Shown here: positions 53,377 to 61,920 of the stretch, piece after piece
Layout of the letters: every line of letters begins with the position of its first letter
How positions within the stretch are numbered: position 1 is the stretch's first letter
NCBI RefSeq assembly: GCF_011516825.1
Contig: NZ_WOTA01000017.1
Coordinates: 28,436-92,435, forward strand
Direction of reading: 5' to 3'
Source of the DNA: Acetobacter oeni
GTDB taxonomy: Bacteria; Pseudomonadota; Alphaproteobacteria; Acetobacterales; Acetobacteraceae
DNA length: 64,000 bases
Position numbers and translations under genes: made by a program
Notes under the pieces: generated by a model
The model's database searches: none
What the model was told of the DNA's origin: nothing
What the model saw: the letters and a program-made list of their open reading frames with translations, nothing else

Positions 53377-55098
53377 ATGACTGTTGAGACCGCTGATCTG
53401 AAAGCTTCAGCCGCGAAAGACTCCGGAGCGAAGCCGAAGGAGTCCGGCGCTGCCGGGAAGGCGCCCGCAATCAGGCCGTTTGCCTATGCGCCGCTGTTTC
53501 AGCTTGGCACGGACGACACGCCTTATCGCAGGCTGGATATTGGTGGTGTGACGGCCTCGGAATCTGGCGGGAAAACGGTGCTTCATATTGAGCCCGCGAC
53601 GCTGGCTGCGCTGGCTGGGGAAGCGTTTAACGATGTTGCGCATCTGCTGCGTCCGGCTCATCTCGCGTCGCTGGCGAAAATTCTGAAAGACCCGGAGGCG
53701 TCGGACAACGACAAGTTCGTGGCGCTCGATCTGCTGAAAAATGCCTGTATTGCCGCGGGCGGGGCTCTGCCGATGTGTCAGGACACCGGGACCGCCATTG
53801 TTGTCGGGAAAAAGGGACAGCGCGTCTGGGTGGACGGGAATGACGAGGAATCGTTCGCGCGGGGTGTCTATGAGACCTACACGACGACGGCGCTGCGTTA
53901 TTCGCAGATGGCGCCGCTGACGACGTTTGAAGAGAAAAACACCGGGACCAATCTGCCGGTTCAGGTCGATATCGCGGCGAATCCCGGCACTTATCATCCT
54001 GAACAGTATGATTTGCTTTTTGTCGCCAAGGGTGGCGGGTCGGCGAACAAGACGTTCCTGTTTCAGGAAACGCGGGCGTTGATTTCCAGTAAGGACAATC
54101 TGCTGAAATGGCTGGAAGGCAAGCTTCGCAGCCTCGGCACGTCGGCCTGTCCGCCTTATCATCTGGCGATCGTGCTGGGCGGCCTGTCGGCTGAGCAGAC
54201 GCTGAAAACCGTTAAGATGGCGTCCACGCATTATTACGATTCCCTTCCGACGCAGGGGAATGAGAACGCTCAGGCATTCCGGGACAGGGATCTTGAGGCC
54301 GAGGTGCTGAAGCTGACGCAGAAGCTCGGGATTGGCGCCCAGTTTGGCGGCAAGTATTTCTGTCATGATGTGCGGGTCATCCGTCTGCCGCGACACGGCG
54401 CTTCGTTTCCGGTCGGGATTGGCGTGTCCTGCTCGGCGGATCGTCAGGCTAAGGCTTATATCACGGCAGAAGGCGTGTTTCTGGAGCAGCTGGAGCGTGA
54501 TCCGGCCCGTTTCCTGCCGGAGACGACGGATGAGCATCTTGGCGGTGAGGAGGTTAAAATTGACCTCAACCGTCCGATGGATGAGATCCGCCGGGAGCTG
54601 TCGAAATATCCCGTGAAAACGCGGCTGTCGCTGACCGGCACGATGGTGGTGGCCCGCGATATTGCTCATGCGAAGTTCCGGGAGCGGCTGGAGCGTGGCG
54701 AGGGGCTGCCGCAGTATCTCAAGGATCATCCGGTTTATTATGCCGGGCCTGCGAAGACGCCGGCCGGGATGCCGACGGGCTCTTTCGGGCCGACGACGGC
54801 GGGGCGCATGGATTCCTATGTGGCGGAACTGCAGAAAGCGGGCGGGTCTTATGTCATGCTGGCGAAAGGGAATCGCTCGAAGGCGGTGAAGGACGCCTGC
54901 CAGACTTATGGTGGCTTCTATCTGGGGTCCGTTGGTGGCCCGGCGGCGCGGCTGGCGAAGGACTGCATCCGCAAGGTTGAGGTTCTGGAATATCCGGAGC
55001 TGGGGATGGAAGCGGTCTGGAAAATCGAGGTTGAGGATTTTCCGGCGTTTATTGTGATCGACGACAAGGGCAACGATTTCTATGCCGGTCTGACCTGA
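53377..55098 (+). CDS. fumA: Fumarate hydratase, class I
   Basis: A 573-residue class I fumarase, an oxygen-sensitive 4Fe-4S enzyme of the TCA cycle converting fumarate to malate. The three cluster cysteines are visible at 134 (PMCQDTGTA), 258 (GTSACPPYH) and 352 (GVSCSADR). The N-terminal catalytic domain and the C-terminal domain ([18 protein letters not shown]) are fused in the usual single chain. The first 30 residues are a Lys/Ala-rich extension. It starts 44 bases after sspB. A perfect CCCTGTACAGGG palindrome lies downstream at 55140-55151. Confidence 0.95.
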   Translation: MTVETADLKASAAKDSGAKPKESGAAGKAPAIRPFAYAPLFQLGTDDTPYRRLDIGGVTASESGGKTVLHIEPATLAALAGEAFNDVAHLLRPAHLASLAKILKDPEASDNDKFVALDLLKNACIAAGGALPMCQDTGTAIVVGKKGQRVWVDGNDEESFARGVYETYTTTALRYSQMAPLTTFEEKNTGTNLPVQVDIAANPGTYHPEQYDLLFVAKGGGSANKTFLFQETRALISSKDNLLKWLEGKLRSLGTSACPPYHLAIVLGGLSAEQTLKTVKMASTHYYDSLPTQGNENAQAFRDRDLEAEVLKLTQKLGIGAQFGGKYFCHDVRVIRLPRHGASFPVGIGVSCSADRQAKAYITAEGVFLEQLERDPARFLPETTDEHLGGEEVKIDLNRPMDEIRRELSKYPVKTRLSLTGTMVVARDIAHAKFRERLERGEGLPQYLKDHPVYYAGPAKTPAGMPTGSFGPTTAGRMDSYVAELQKAGGSYVMLAKGNRSKAVKDACQTYGGFYLGSVGGPAARLAKDCIRKVEVLEYPELGMEAVWKIEVEDFPAFIVIDDKGNDFYAGLT

Positions 55099-55229
55099 GT
55101 CCGCCGGCGGGGAAAACCTGTCCGGGGGGTTGCTTTTCTCCCTGTACAGGGCACCCATAGGACGCATGAGGACATGGATCGGCGTGCGGTCCGTGTCTTG
55201 AGGATATGGTCCTGGAAGGTGCTGCTTTC

Positions 55230-55622
55230 ATGCGTTTTACTGTCGATCGGCTGGATCATGTGGTGCTGACAGTTCGTGATGTGGAGGTTTCCGCGTCGTG
55301 GTACCAGCGTGTGCTTGGCATGGAGATGGAGGAGTACGGCCGGCATAACCGGACGGCGCTGAAATTCGGCGGGCAGAAGCTGAATTTGCGGCCCGAGGGT
55401 AAGGCTGGCTGGGAGACGGCGGATTTCGCCACTTGCGGGTCGAACGATCTGTGTTTCATCACCGCCGTTGCGAGTGAGGATGTGGTCGAGCATCTGAAGA
55501 ACTGTGGTGTTGTGGTCGTGACCGGTCCTGTCGCGCGGCTTGGGGCGCTGGGGCCGATTACTTCGGTTTATTGTCACGACCCTGATAAGAATCTGATCGA
55601 GATCGCATCTTATCAGGGGTGA
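55230..55622 (+). CDS. VOC (glyoxalase/bleomycin-resistance) family protein
   Basis: A 130-residue single VOC domain with FTVDRLDHVVLTVRDVEVSA at the start, YQRVLGMEMEEYG, and YCHDPDKNLIEIASY at the end, where the metal-binding His, His/Gln and Glu of the fold are expected. The reaction is unknown; similar proteins are often listed only as VOC family. GGAAGGTG lies about 8 bases before the ATG at 55230; an ATG at 55206 is also in frame. It converges with tyrS 15 bases later. Confidence 0.85.
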   Translation: MRFTVDRLDHVVLTVRDVEVSASWYQRVLGMEMEEYGRHNRTALKFGGQKLNLRPEGKAGWETADFATCGSNDLCFITAVASEDVVEHLKNCGVVVVTGPVARLGALGPITSVYCHDPDKNLIEIASYQG

Positions 55623-55637
55623 GCGTGCGTTGCGGGT

Positions 55638-56918
55638 TCAGGCTTCCGGGCGGATCAGCAGATGGTGTTTTCGGCCTGATGACAGTTTGATGGCCCCGTC
55701 GGTGGCGTCTTTTAGTGTGATGATCTGAGCTTCATCGGTGATTACGATGTCGTTGACGCGGGCGCCTCCGCCCCGGATCAGGCGGCGTGCCTCGCCATTG
55801 CTGGCCGCCAGTCCGGCATCGACGAACAGGCGGAAGGCGGGGAGGCCGGCTTCGAGCGCTGCGCGGGGCAGGGTTTTCGAGGGCAGGGCCGTGGCGCTCT
55901 GGCCGGACTCAAAGACTTTCCGCGCGGTTTCGGCGGCTTCTTCGGCGGCCGGGCGGCCATGGCACAGGGCGGTTGCTTCTGTTGCGAGGATTTTTTTGGC
56001 TTCGTTGATGTCCGCGCCCTGAAGCGCGCCGAGGCGGTCGCACTCTTCGACCGGGAGATCGGTGAACAGCTTGAGGAAGCGTCCGACATCGGCGTCTTCG
56101 GTGTTGCGCCAGAACTGCCAGTATTCGAACACGGGCAGTTTCTCCGCCGAGAGCCAGACGGCGCCGCTGGCGCTTTTGCCCATTTTGGCGCCCGACGCCG
56201 TTGTGAGGAGGGGGGCTGTCAGGCCGAAGACCTGCCGGCTGTCCGTGCGGCGCACGAGGTCGATCCCTGAGACGATATTGCCCCACTGGTCCGAGCCGCC
56301 CATTTGCAGGGTGACGCCGTGCCGTCGGCTGAGTTCCCGGAAATCGAAGGATTGCAGGATGGAGTAGTTGAATTCCAGGAAGGTGAGGCCCTGCTCGCGT
56401 TCCAGTCTTGAGCGCACGGAGTCGAAGGACAGCATCCGGTTGATGGAGAAATGCACGCCGACTTCGCGCAGGAGTTCAATGTAGGAGAGCTTGTCGAGCC
56501 AGTCAGCGTTATTGGCGAGAATCGCGTCGGACGGGCCGTTGCCGAATGACATCATCTGCTTCAGGCTGCGTTCGATCCCCGCGATGTTATGGCTGATCGT
56601 GTCCTCGCTCATCAGGGAGCGGGCTTCCTCGCGAAATGACGGATCGCCGATTTTCGCCGTGCCGCCGCCCAGCAGCGCCACGGGCCGGTGGCCATGTTTT
56701 TGCAGGAGCCGGAGCAGCATGATCTGGGTTGCGGAGCCCACATGCAGGCTGTCCGCCGTGGGGTCGAAGCCGATATAGCCTGTGACCGGGCCGGCGAGCA
56801 TGGCGGCATCGAGCGCTTCGGCGTCGGTACACTGGAAGATGAAGCCGCGTGCTTCCGCTTCCTGCATGAAGCTGCTGCGGAAGGGGCCGCTCGTCCGGGC
56901 ATCGGTCTGTTGTGTCAT
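55638..56918 (-). CDS. tyrS: Tyrosyl-tRNA synthetase
   Basis: A 426-residue class I aminoacyl-tRNA synthetase of TyrRS type. The HIGH-like motif is in FDPTADSLHVGSATQIMLL, QMGGSDQWGNIVSGIDLVRR forms the tyrosine site, and the KMSKS motif is KMGKS. The C-terminal S4 RNA-binding domain (ASNGEARRLIRGGGARVND) is complete. AGGATC is 6-7 bases before the ATG. The upstream gene on the same strand ends beyond a strong terminator, so tyrS has its own promoter in 56919-57023. Confidence 0.95.
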   Translation of the reverse strand: MTQQTDARTSGPFRSSFMQEAEARGFIFQCTDAEALDAAMLAGPVTGYIGFDPTADSLHVGSATQIMLLRLLQKHGHRPVALLGGGTAKIGDPSFREEARSLMSEDTISHNIAGIERSLKQMMSFGNGPSDAILANNADWLDKLSYIELLREVGVHFSINRMLSFDSVRSRLEREQGLTFLEFNYSILQSFDFRELSRRHGVTLQMGGSDQWGNIVSGIDLVRRTDSRQVFGLTAPLLTTASGAKMGKSASGAVWLSAEKLPVFEYWQFWRNTEDADVGRFLKLFTDLPVEECDRLGALQGADINEAKKILATEATALCHGRPAAEEAAETARKVFESGQSATALPSKTLPRAALEAGLPAFRLFVDAGLAASNGEARRLIRGGGARVNDIVITDEAQIITLKDATDGAIKLSSGRKHHLLIRPEA

Positions 56919-57023
56919 TGCAAGATCCTGTTCGTCTGGCGCGGCGATGCTTTACCATGAAGCGGGGGCCGGGCGGAACCGATGCGGGTGACGGGTCAGG
57001 CCGTTCTGAGGTTGCTGATCATA

Positions 57024-57057
57024 AAAAAGGCCGGTCACGGGTGTGACCGGCCTTTTT
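57024..57057. terminator. Strong bidirectional terminator
   Basis: A perfect 15-bp stem (AAAAAGGCCGGTCAC at 57024-57038 and its complement at 57043-57057) with a GGGT loop, ending in T-runs on both strands. It ends transcription of the alpha/beta hydrolase gene before tyrS. Confidence 0.9.
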
Positions 57058-57073
57058 CTGAAGAAGGGCGAGA

Positions 57074-57739
57074 TTAGTCGGCGGCCAGCGCCATTGTGCG
57101 GCGCGCCATCTTCGTCGTGACGTGATCTTCCAGGGCTTCGACGACCTGATCGGCCTGTTTGGCGAAGATATGATCCGCGTCGGCGAAGATGCGGTAATCC
57201 ACCTGGACGTTCTTCTGCGTGTTGAGCTTATCCACCAGCTTGTGGATTGCGGGCTCGGGGGCGAGGTCGTCCTTGCCGCCGGCGATCATCAGGCCGCCGC
57301 AGGGGCAGGGGGCGAGGAACCCGAAATCGTAATGCGCGGCGGGAGGTGCCACGCTGATCCAGCCGGTAATTTCCGGGCGGCGCATGAGCAGCTGCATACC
57401 GACGAAAGCGCCGAAGGAGTAACCGGCGATCCAGAGGGCGCCGGCGTTCGGGTTGACGGCCTGCATCCAGTCCAGGGCGGCTGCCGCGTCGGAAATTTCA
57501 CCAATACCGCCGTCATAGCGGCCCTGGGAGCGCCCGACGCCGCGCGAATTGTAGCGCATCACGGAGAAACCCATTTTCTCGAATGACCGGTACATCGCGT
57601 AGGTGATGCGATTGTTCATCGTGCCGCCGTGCAGCGGGTGCGGATGAAGCACGAGCGCGAGCGGCGCATTGGGCTCGCCTGAGTGGTGATAACGTCCTTC
57701 AAGGCGCCCGTCCGGGCCGGCGAACATAACCTCTGGCAT
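57074..57739 (-). CDS. Alpha/beta hydrolase (COG2945-like)
   Basis: A 221-residue hydrolase. Its N-terminus reads MPEVMFAGPDGRLEGRYHH, then HPHPLHGGTMNNRITY, the oxyanion-hole region of this family. The nucleophile Ser is in IAGYSFGAFVG (about residue 111), the Asp in GGKDDLAP (about 163), and the His in ADADHIFA (about 197). The substrate is unknown. The ATG at 57739 is chosen for family match; the frame is open to an ATG at 57799. Terminated by the strong hairpin at 57024-57057. Confidence 0.85.
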   Translation of the reverse strand: MPEVMFAGPDGRLEGRYHHSGEPNAPLALVLHPHPLHGGTMNNRITYAMYRSFEKMGFSVMRYNSRGVGRSQGRYDGGIGEISDAAAALDWMQAVNPNAGALWIAGYSFGAFVGMQLLMRRPEITGWISVAPPAAHYDFGFLAPCPCGGLMIAGGKDDLAPEPAIHKLVDKLNTQKNVQVDYRIFADADHIFAKQADQVVEALEDHVTTKMARRTMALAAD

Positions 57740-57901
57740 TAGGTTTCCGCGTTCTCTGGCGCCGTCCCCTGGCATGACGGTCGCCTGTTTAATGATCATC
57801 CGGTCGGGTGTGATGCCTCACCACCCCGCACGGGTCGAAAAATGTCTCTCGGGGAGACTAAAGCCCGGTAACTGAATGTAAGAATTTACCGGGGTCGATT
57901 A

Positions 57902-57930
57902 TTGTCAGATGATATCGGGACGTTTATTAT
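57902..57930 (+). promoter_or_regulatory. Strong sigma70-like promoter
   Basis: TTGTCA (57902-57907) and TATTAT (57925-57930) with exactly 17 bases between them, the closest match to consensus noticed in the window. Transcription would start near 57937 and run rightward, about 420 bases before the cysteine desulfurase start. Two inverted repeats just upstream, GTCTC/GAGAC (57844-57858) and CCCGGTAA/TTACCGGG (57864-57893), could be operators. Confidence 0.5.
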
Positions 57931-57936
57931 ATCCTA

Positions 57937-58355
57937 TAGACGGCGCGTCGCGAGGATAACCGTTTCGCACAGAGCGAAGCCGTGTGTTGCGCTTACCGCA
58001 GGTCCCAATGGTAACTGCCTGACGATACGTGAAAAACAGGGAACGACGGGCCGGAGCGGCCGGTGTTCTGAGTGGCGCTTCCGGCGACGGCACCTGGAGA
58101 GAATCGGATGCTGAAGCTGATTGACTCAACCGTGTGACCGATCATTAATAGGCTCCCCCGTCTCAAAGGCGCGGTAAAACGTATTGTCCGTGCCGTTCAG
58201 TGACACTGCTGATGCTTTTTCATCGAATCGTGTCTCGGCGGCCACATATAGCGGCGGGAACGTGCATATTGCCACTGAAATCGTACAATTGTGGAAATTG
58301 CTCTGTTCGCGCCGGGCTGGCCGCGGACTTTTTTGCTGCGTTCTGACGGTCTGAA
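57937..58355 (+). other. Long leader or unannotated RNA
   Basis: About 420 bases between the promoter and the cysteine desulfurase, without an ORF of recognisable family. A stable hairpin lies at about 58037-58073 (CAGgGAAC...GGCCG-GAG-CGGCC...GTTCTG). A nine-codon frame with GGAG upstream sits at 58108-58137. I tested the segment by eye for 6S, SRP, RNase P, TPP and cobalamin signatures and found no convincing match. It may be an untranslated leader of the desulfurase gene or a separate small RNA. Confidence 0.35.
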
Positions 58356-59456
58356 ATGATTTATCTGGATGCAAATGCGACCGAGCCGGTTCGTCCGGAA
58401 AGTGCTGCCGCTGTTGCGGAGGCGCTGCGGACAGTTGGCAATCCCAGTTCCCCGCATCGGGCCGGACGGGCGGCGCGCGCTCTTCTGGATCGGTCCAGGC
58501 GTGTGATGTGCGCCCATACAGGTGTGTCCGAAGAGAATTGTGTGTTCACCTCCGGCGGGACGGAGGCGAATGTTCTGGCGGTAAGGGGGGTTGGCGCGGG
58601 GCGTCGTCTGCTTCTGGGGGCCACGGAGCATGATGCCGTGCGGCAGGCGCCGCAGCACCCTGTCGGGGCCGGGGATATGATTCCGGTGCTGGCGAATGGC
58701 GTGATCGATTGCGGGGCGCTTGAAGAACGGCTGGCTTCGTCACCGGCTGAGACGCTGGTCTGCGTGATGCTGGCCAATAATGAGACAGGGGTTATCAATC
58801 CGGTTTCGGAAATTTCCCGGCTCTGCCGGAAAGCCGGTGCAAAGCTGCATGTTGACGCGGTTCAGGCGGCGGGACGGCTGCCCGTGGATATATCGGCGCT
58901 TGGCGCGGACAGTATTGCCGTTTCGGGTCATAAATTCGGCGGACCCAAGGGTGCGGGGGCGTTGCTTCTGGCGGGTTCCGGGGCTGTTGTTCTGCCGCCG
59001 CTGCTTGCGGGCGGGGGGCAGGAGCGCGGGCGTCGGGGCGGGACGCCGGCTTTGCCTGCGATTGCTGGGATGGCGGCGGCTTTTGAGGCCGCGCTTGCCG
59101 CTCCGCGCGATCTGTCGGCGCTGCGGGATGCCATTGAGGCGGCGGCGTTGCATTCGGGGGCGGTTGTCTGCGGGGAGGGCGCGCCGCGCCTGGGGAATAC
59201 GAGCTGTCTTGTTCTGCCCTGGATGAAGGGGGAAGCGCAGCTTATCGCGCTTGATCTCGACGGATTCTGTGTCTCCGCCGGGGCTGCGTGTTCATCGGGC
59301 AAGGTTGCGGCGTCGCATGTGCTTCAGGCGATGGGTTTTGGCGACCGGGCGGGGAATGCCATCCGCGTGTCGTTGCCCTGGAATGTCGAGGCTGATGTGG
59401 CTGAGCTGTTTTCGGCGGCTTACGAGCGGATGGTGGCCCGGCGGCGACCGGCGTGA
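58356..59456 (+). CDS. Cysteine desulfurase (NifS/IscS class)
   Basis: A 366-residue PLP enzyme that takes sulfur from cysteine for Fe-S clusters or thiolation. The PLP lysine is Lys193 in VSGHKFGGPKGAGAL, and the catalytic Cys is 312 in SAGAACSSGK, the short-loop pattern of group I NifS/IscS enzymes. The N-terminus MIYLDANATEPVRP and ATEHDAV are family-typical. No isc or suf genes are adjacent, so the acceptor is unknown. No strong ribosome site precedes the ATG. It abuts hpnK end to end with no base between the stop codons. Confidence 0.9.
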   Translation: MIYLDANATEPVRPESAAAVAEALRTVGNPSSPHRAGRAARALLDRSRRVMCAHTGVSEENCVFTSGGTEANVLAVRGVGAGRRLLLGATEHDAVRQAPQHPVGAGDMIPVLANGVIDCGALEERLASSPAETLVCVMLANNETGVINPVSEISRLCRKAGAKLHVDAVQAAGRLPVDISALGADSIAVSGHKFGGPKGAGALLLAGSGAVVLPPLLAGGGQERGRRGGTPALPAIAGMAAAFEAALAAPRDLSALRDAIEAAALHSGAVVCGEGAPRLGNTSCLVLPWMKGEAQLIALDLDGFCVSAGAACSSGKVAASHVLQAMGFGDRAGNAIRVSLPWNVEADVAELFSAAYERMVARRRPA

Positions 59457-60302
59457 CTAGCTGAGGTCGCTCCAGCCGATTAGTTTTGTTGAGGAATGTC
59501 TGAGGCCGGCCTGGAAGCCCGGGCTGCACAGGGCGGCAAGCTCGGCTTCGTGTTCATAGGTCGGCATCAGGCGCTGAAGCAGGGCGTTTTTAGCCGTGGC
59601 GGGGTGGAAGTAGATTTCCGAGACGCCTTCCGGCAGATGAGCGGCCAGAGCGGCGACGCGGTCGGTGGTCATGTGTCCGCTCCAGGCGATGCCGAAACAC
59701 CAGTCATTCGTCACCATGCCGGCCTTGTGGGCCTGATGACGGAGCAGGGCGGTCCAGCGTCTGAGCGCGGCGTCACCCAGCGTGTCCGTATAGGTGCCGG
59801 CGGCGTAAAGCGGTTCCGGCGGCTCCAGCGGCACGCGGATGGCGCGCAGGCCGAAACGCTTTCCCGTTTCGATCAGGAGCTTTCCGACAGTCGGGTGCAG
59901 ATGCATATGTTTATGGGCGTTTGCGTGATCGAGCGTCAGGCCGGTCCGGACGAAGGCGGCCATCTGCGCTTCGATTTCGGCGGCGAGCTGGCGCCGGACG
60001 GCCGGGCGGAAGAAATACTCGATGCCGAGTTTCAGCTGATCGGAGGGAAACTGGCCGTCCGGTCCGACGAGCAGGGGGATCTGACGGGGTGGCAGGACCG
60101 CAGGCCCTTCGATGACCACGAGATGGAGCCCGACCCGGAGGTCCGGCAGGCGCTTTGCCCGCGCGACGGCATCTTCCACGGCCGGGCCGGCCACCATCAG
60201 GCTGGCCGTGGATAATACGCCGTCGCGGTGTGCGATCTCGATCGCCTCGTTGACCTCGACGGAGAGGCCAAAATCGTCAGCGGAGATGATCGCACGTTTC
60301 AT
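59457..60302 (-). CDS. hpnK: Hopanoid biosynthesis deacetylase HpnK
   Basis: A 281-residue YdjC/ChbG-fold deacetylase. The metal site is formed by ISADDFGLS at the N-terminus (Asp-Asp) and by the DHANAHKHMHLHP histidine cluster (about residues 126-138). HpnK removes the acetyl group from the N-acetylglucosamine put on bacteriohopanetetrol by HpnI. It is the last gene of the minus-strand cluster, 18 bases after hpnJ. Confidence 0.92.
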   Translation of the reverse strand: MKRAIISADDFGLSVEVNEAIEIAHRDGVLSTASLMVAGPAVEDAVARAKRLPDLRVGLHLVVIEGPAVLPPRQIPLLVGPDGQFPSDQLKLGIEYFFRPAVRRQLAAEIEAQMAAFVRTGLTLDHANAHKHMHLHPTVGKLLIETGKRFGLRAIRVPLEPPEPLYAAGTYTDTLGDAALRRWTALLRHQAHKAGMVTNDWCFGIAWSGHMTTDRVAALAAHLPEGVSEIYFHPATAKNALLQRLMPTYEHEAELAALCSPGFQAGLRHSSTKLIGWSDLS

Positions 60303-60320
60303 GGGGCGGAGGGCCTGAAG

Positions 60321-61745
60321 CTACGCGGCGTTGCGGTCGCGGAGGAAGTGGAAGAACTCCACGCCTTCGCGCAGGCGGCGCTTCATCATCTGCGGGCTGC
60401 GCACCATTTCGCTCACGATGGAGGCGATTTTCGGCGCCCGGAAGTAGAACTTCCGATAGAAATCCTCGACGCTGCTGAAGATTTCCGTGTGCGACAGATG
60501 TGGATAGTGCAGCGGGGCCATCTGGACGCCGTTCTCGTCGATCAGGTCGGCGTGCTCGGAATCGAACCAGCCGTTTTCCATCGCCTGCCGGTGAAGTGCC
60601 GTGCCCGGATAGGGGGCCGCGAGGGAGACCTGGAGAGTATGCGGATTGATCTCGGTGGCGAATTTGATCGTCTCCTGGATCGTTTCCTTTGTCTCACCGG
60701 GCAGGCCGACGATGAATGTGCCGTGAATTTTGATGCCGAGTTCGTGGCAGTTCTTCGTGAATTCGCGGGCGACTTCGATCCGCATGCCTTTTTTGATGTT
60801 GTGCAGGATCTGCTGGTTGCCGCTTTCGTAGCCGACGAGCAGCAGGCGCAGGCCGTTATCCTTCAGCACTTTGAGGGTCTCGCGGGGCACGTTGGCTTTT
60901 GCGTTGCAGGACCATGTGACGCCCATTTTGCCGAGCTCTTTCGCGATAGCTTCGGCGCGTGGCAGATCGTCGGTGAAGGTGTCGTCGTCGAAGAAGAATT
61001 CTTTGACCTGCGGGAAATACTGGCGGGCCAGGCGGATTTCGGCGGCGACATGCTGCGGGCTGCGGGTGCGGTAATGATGGCCGCCGACGGTCTGCGGCCA
61101 CAGGCAGAAGGTGCAGCGCGATTTACAGCCGCGTCCCGTATAGATGGAGATATACGGGTGCATCAGGTAGCCGATGAAGTAGTCTTCGATACGGAGATCG
61201 CGTTTATAGACTTCGGTGACGAAGGGCAGGCTGTCCATGTTTTCGATCATGGCGCGGTCGCGGTTGTTGACGATGACGCCTTCGCTGTTGCGCCATGAGA
61301 TGCCGTCGACATCCTTGAAGTCCCGGCCTTCGGCGATTTCCTTGATGGTGAAATCGAACTCGTTGCGGGCGACGAAATCGACCGGGGCGCCTTTCAGCAG
61401 GCTTTCTTCCGGCTGGACCGCGACTTTCGCGCCGACGAAGCCGATCTTCAGGTTGGGATTCACGTCCTTGAGCATCTGCGCCACCTGAACATCCTTCGAG
61501 AAGGAAGGGGTGGACGTGTGGATCACGACGAGATCACGGTTTTTCGCATCGGCCAGAACGGGTTCCATGGTCAGCCCCGCCGGGGGGGCATCGATCAGGC
61601 GGCTGCCCTCGACCAGCGCCGCGGGCTGGGCGAGCCATGTCGGGTACCAGAAGGATTTGATTTCGCGTTTTGCCTGGTAGCGCGATCCGGCACCGCCGTC
61701 GAAGCCATCGAATGTAGGAGGTTGCAGAAACAGGGTCTTCATCAT
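60321..61745 (-). CDS. hpnJ: Hopanoid biosynthesis radical SAM protein HpnJ
   Basis: A 474-residue radical SAM enzyme. The 4Fe-4S motif CKSRCTFC has cysteines at 207, 211 and 214. An N-terminal B12-binding-like region (HTSTPSFSKDVQVAQMLKD) precedes it. It is thought to carry out the ring contraction that turns bacteriohopanetetrol glucosamine into the cyclitol ether. The ATG at 61745 has AAGGA upstream; a TTG at 61754 is in frame. It lies in the order hpnI-hpnJ-hpnK, matching the reaction sequence HpnI, HpnK, HpnJ. Confidence 0.93.
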   Translation of the reverse strand: MMKTLFLQPPTFDGFDGGAGSRYQAKREIKSFWYPTWLAQPAALVEGSRLIDAPPAGLTMEPVLADAKNRDLVVIHTSTPSFSKDVQVAQMLKDVNPNLKIGFVGAKVAVQPEESLLKGAPVDFVARNEFDFTIKEIAEGRDFKDVDGISWRNSEGVIVNNRDRAMIENMDSLPFVTEVYKRDLRIEDYFIGYLMHPYISIYTGRGCKSRCTFCLWPQTVGGHHYRTRSPQHVAAEIRLARQYFPQVKEFFFDDDTFTDDLPRAEAIAKELGKMGVTWSCNAKANVPRETLKVLKDNGLRLLLVGYESGNQQILHNIKKGMRIEVAREFTKNCHELGIKIHGTFIVGLPGETKETIQETIKFATEINPHTLQVSLAAPYPGTALHRQAMENGWFDSEHADLIDENGVQMAPLHYPHLSHTEIFSSVEDFYRKFYFRAPKIASIVSEMVRSPQMMKRRLREGVEFFHFLRDRNAA

Positions 61746-61920
61746 GGCGTGCAATCCTTACCAGGCGGTATCGAAACAGAGAAAAGTTTCAGACGGGTAT
61801 CGCTCTCAACATCGGGTGGCAATAGTCCTGACTCAATAGCAGCCGGGCTGTTCAGGGCAGAACCGTATGGCTGTCATGTGGAATGTCGCCGGATAACGTC
61901 TTGTGGTGGTGAAGTTGTGT

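Noticed and set aside
55140..55151. CCCTGTACAGGG palindrome as an operator
   Set aside because: A single 12-base palindrome in a GC-rich gap between codirectional genes; no second site or known regulator motif supports it.
53407..55167. Long antisense frame (586 codons) opposite fumA, and similar ones opposite hisD, the RND pump, aldA, the M29 peptidase and the chemoreceptor
   Set aside because: They mirror well-supported genes, are rich in Arg, Pro and His, lack family similarity and arise from GC-rich codon positions.
58108..58137. Nine-codon ORF with GGAG upstream as a gene
   Set aside because: Too short to judge; chance occurrence cannot be excluded. It is mentioned only as part of the leader.
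57937..58140. 6S RNA
   Set aside because: The two ends of the interval do not pair to form the closing stem expected of 6S RNA, and no central bubble could be drawn.
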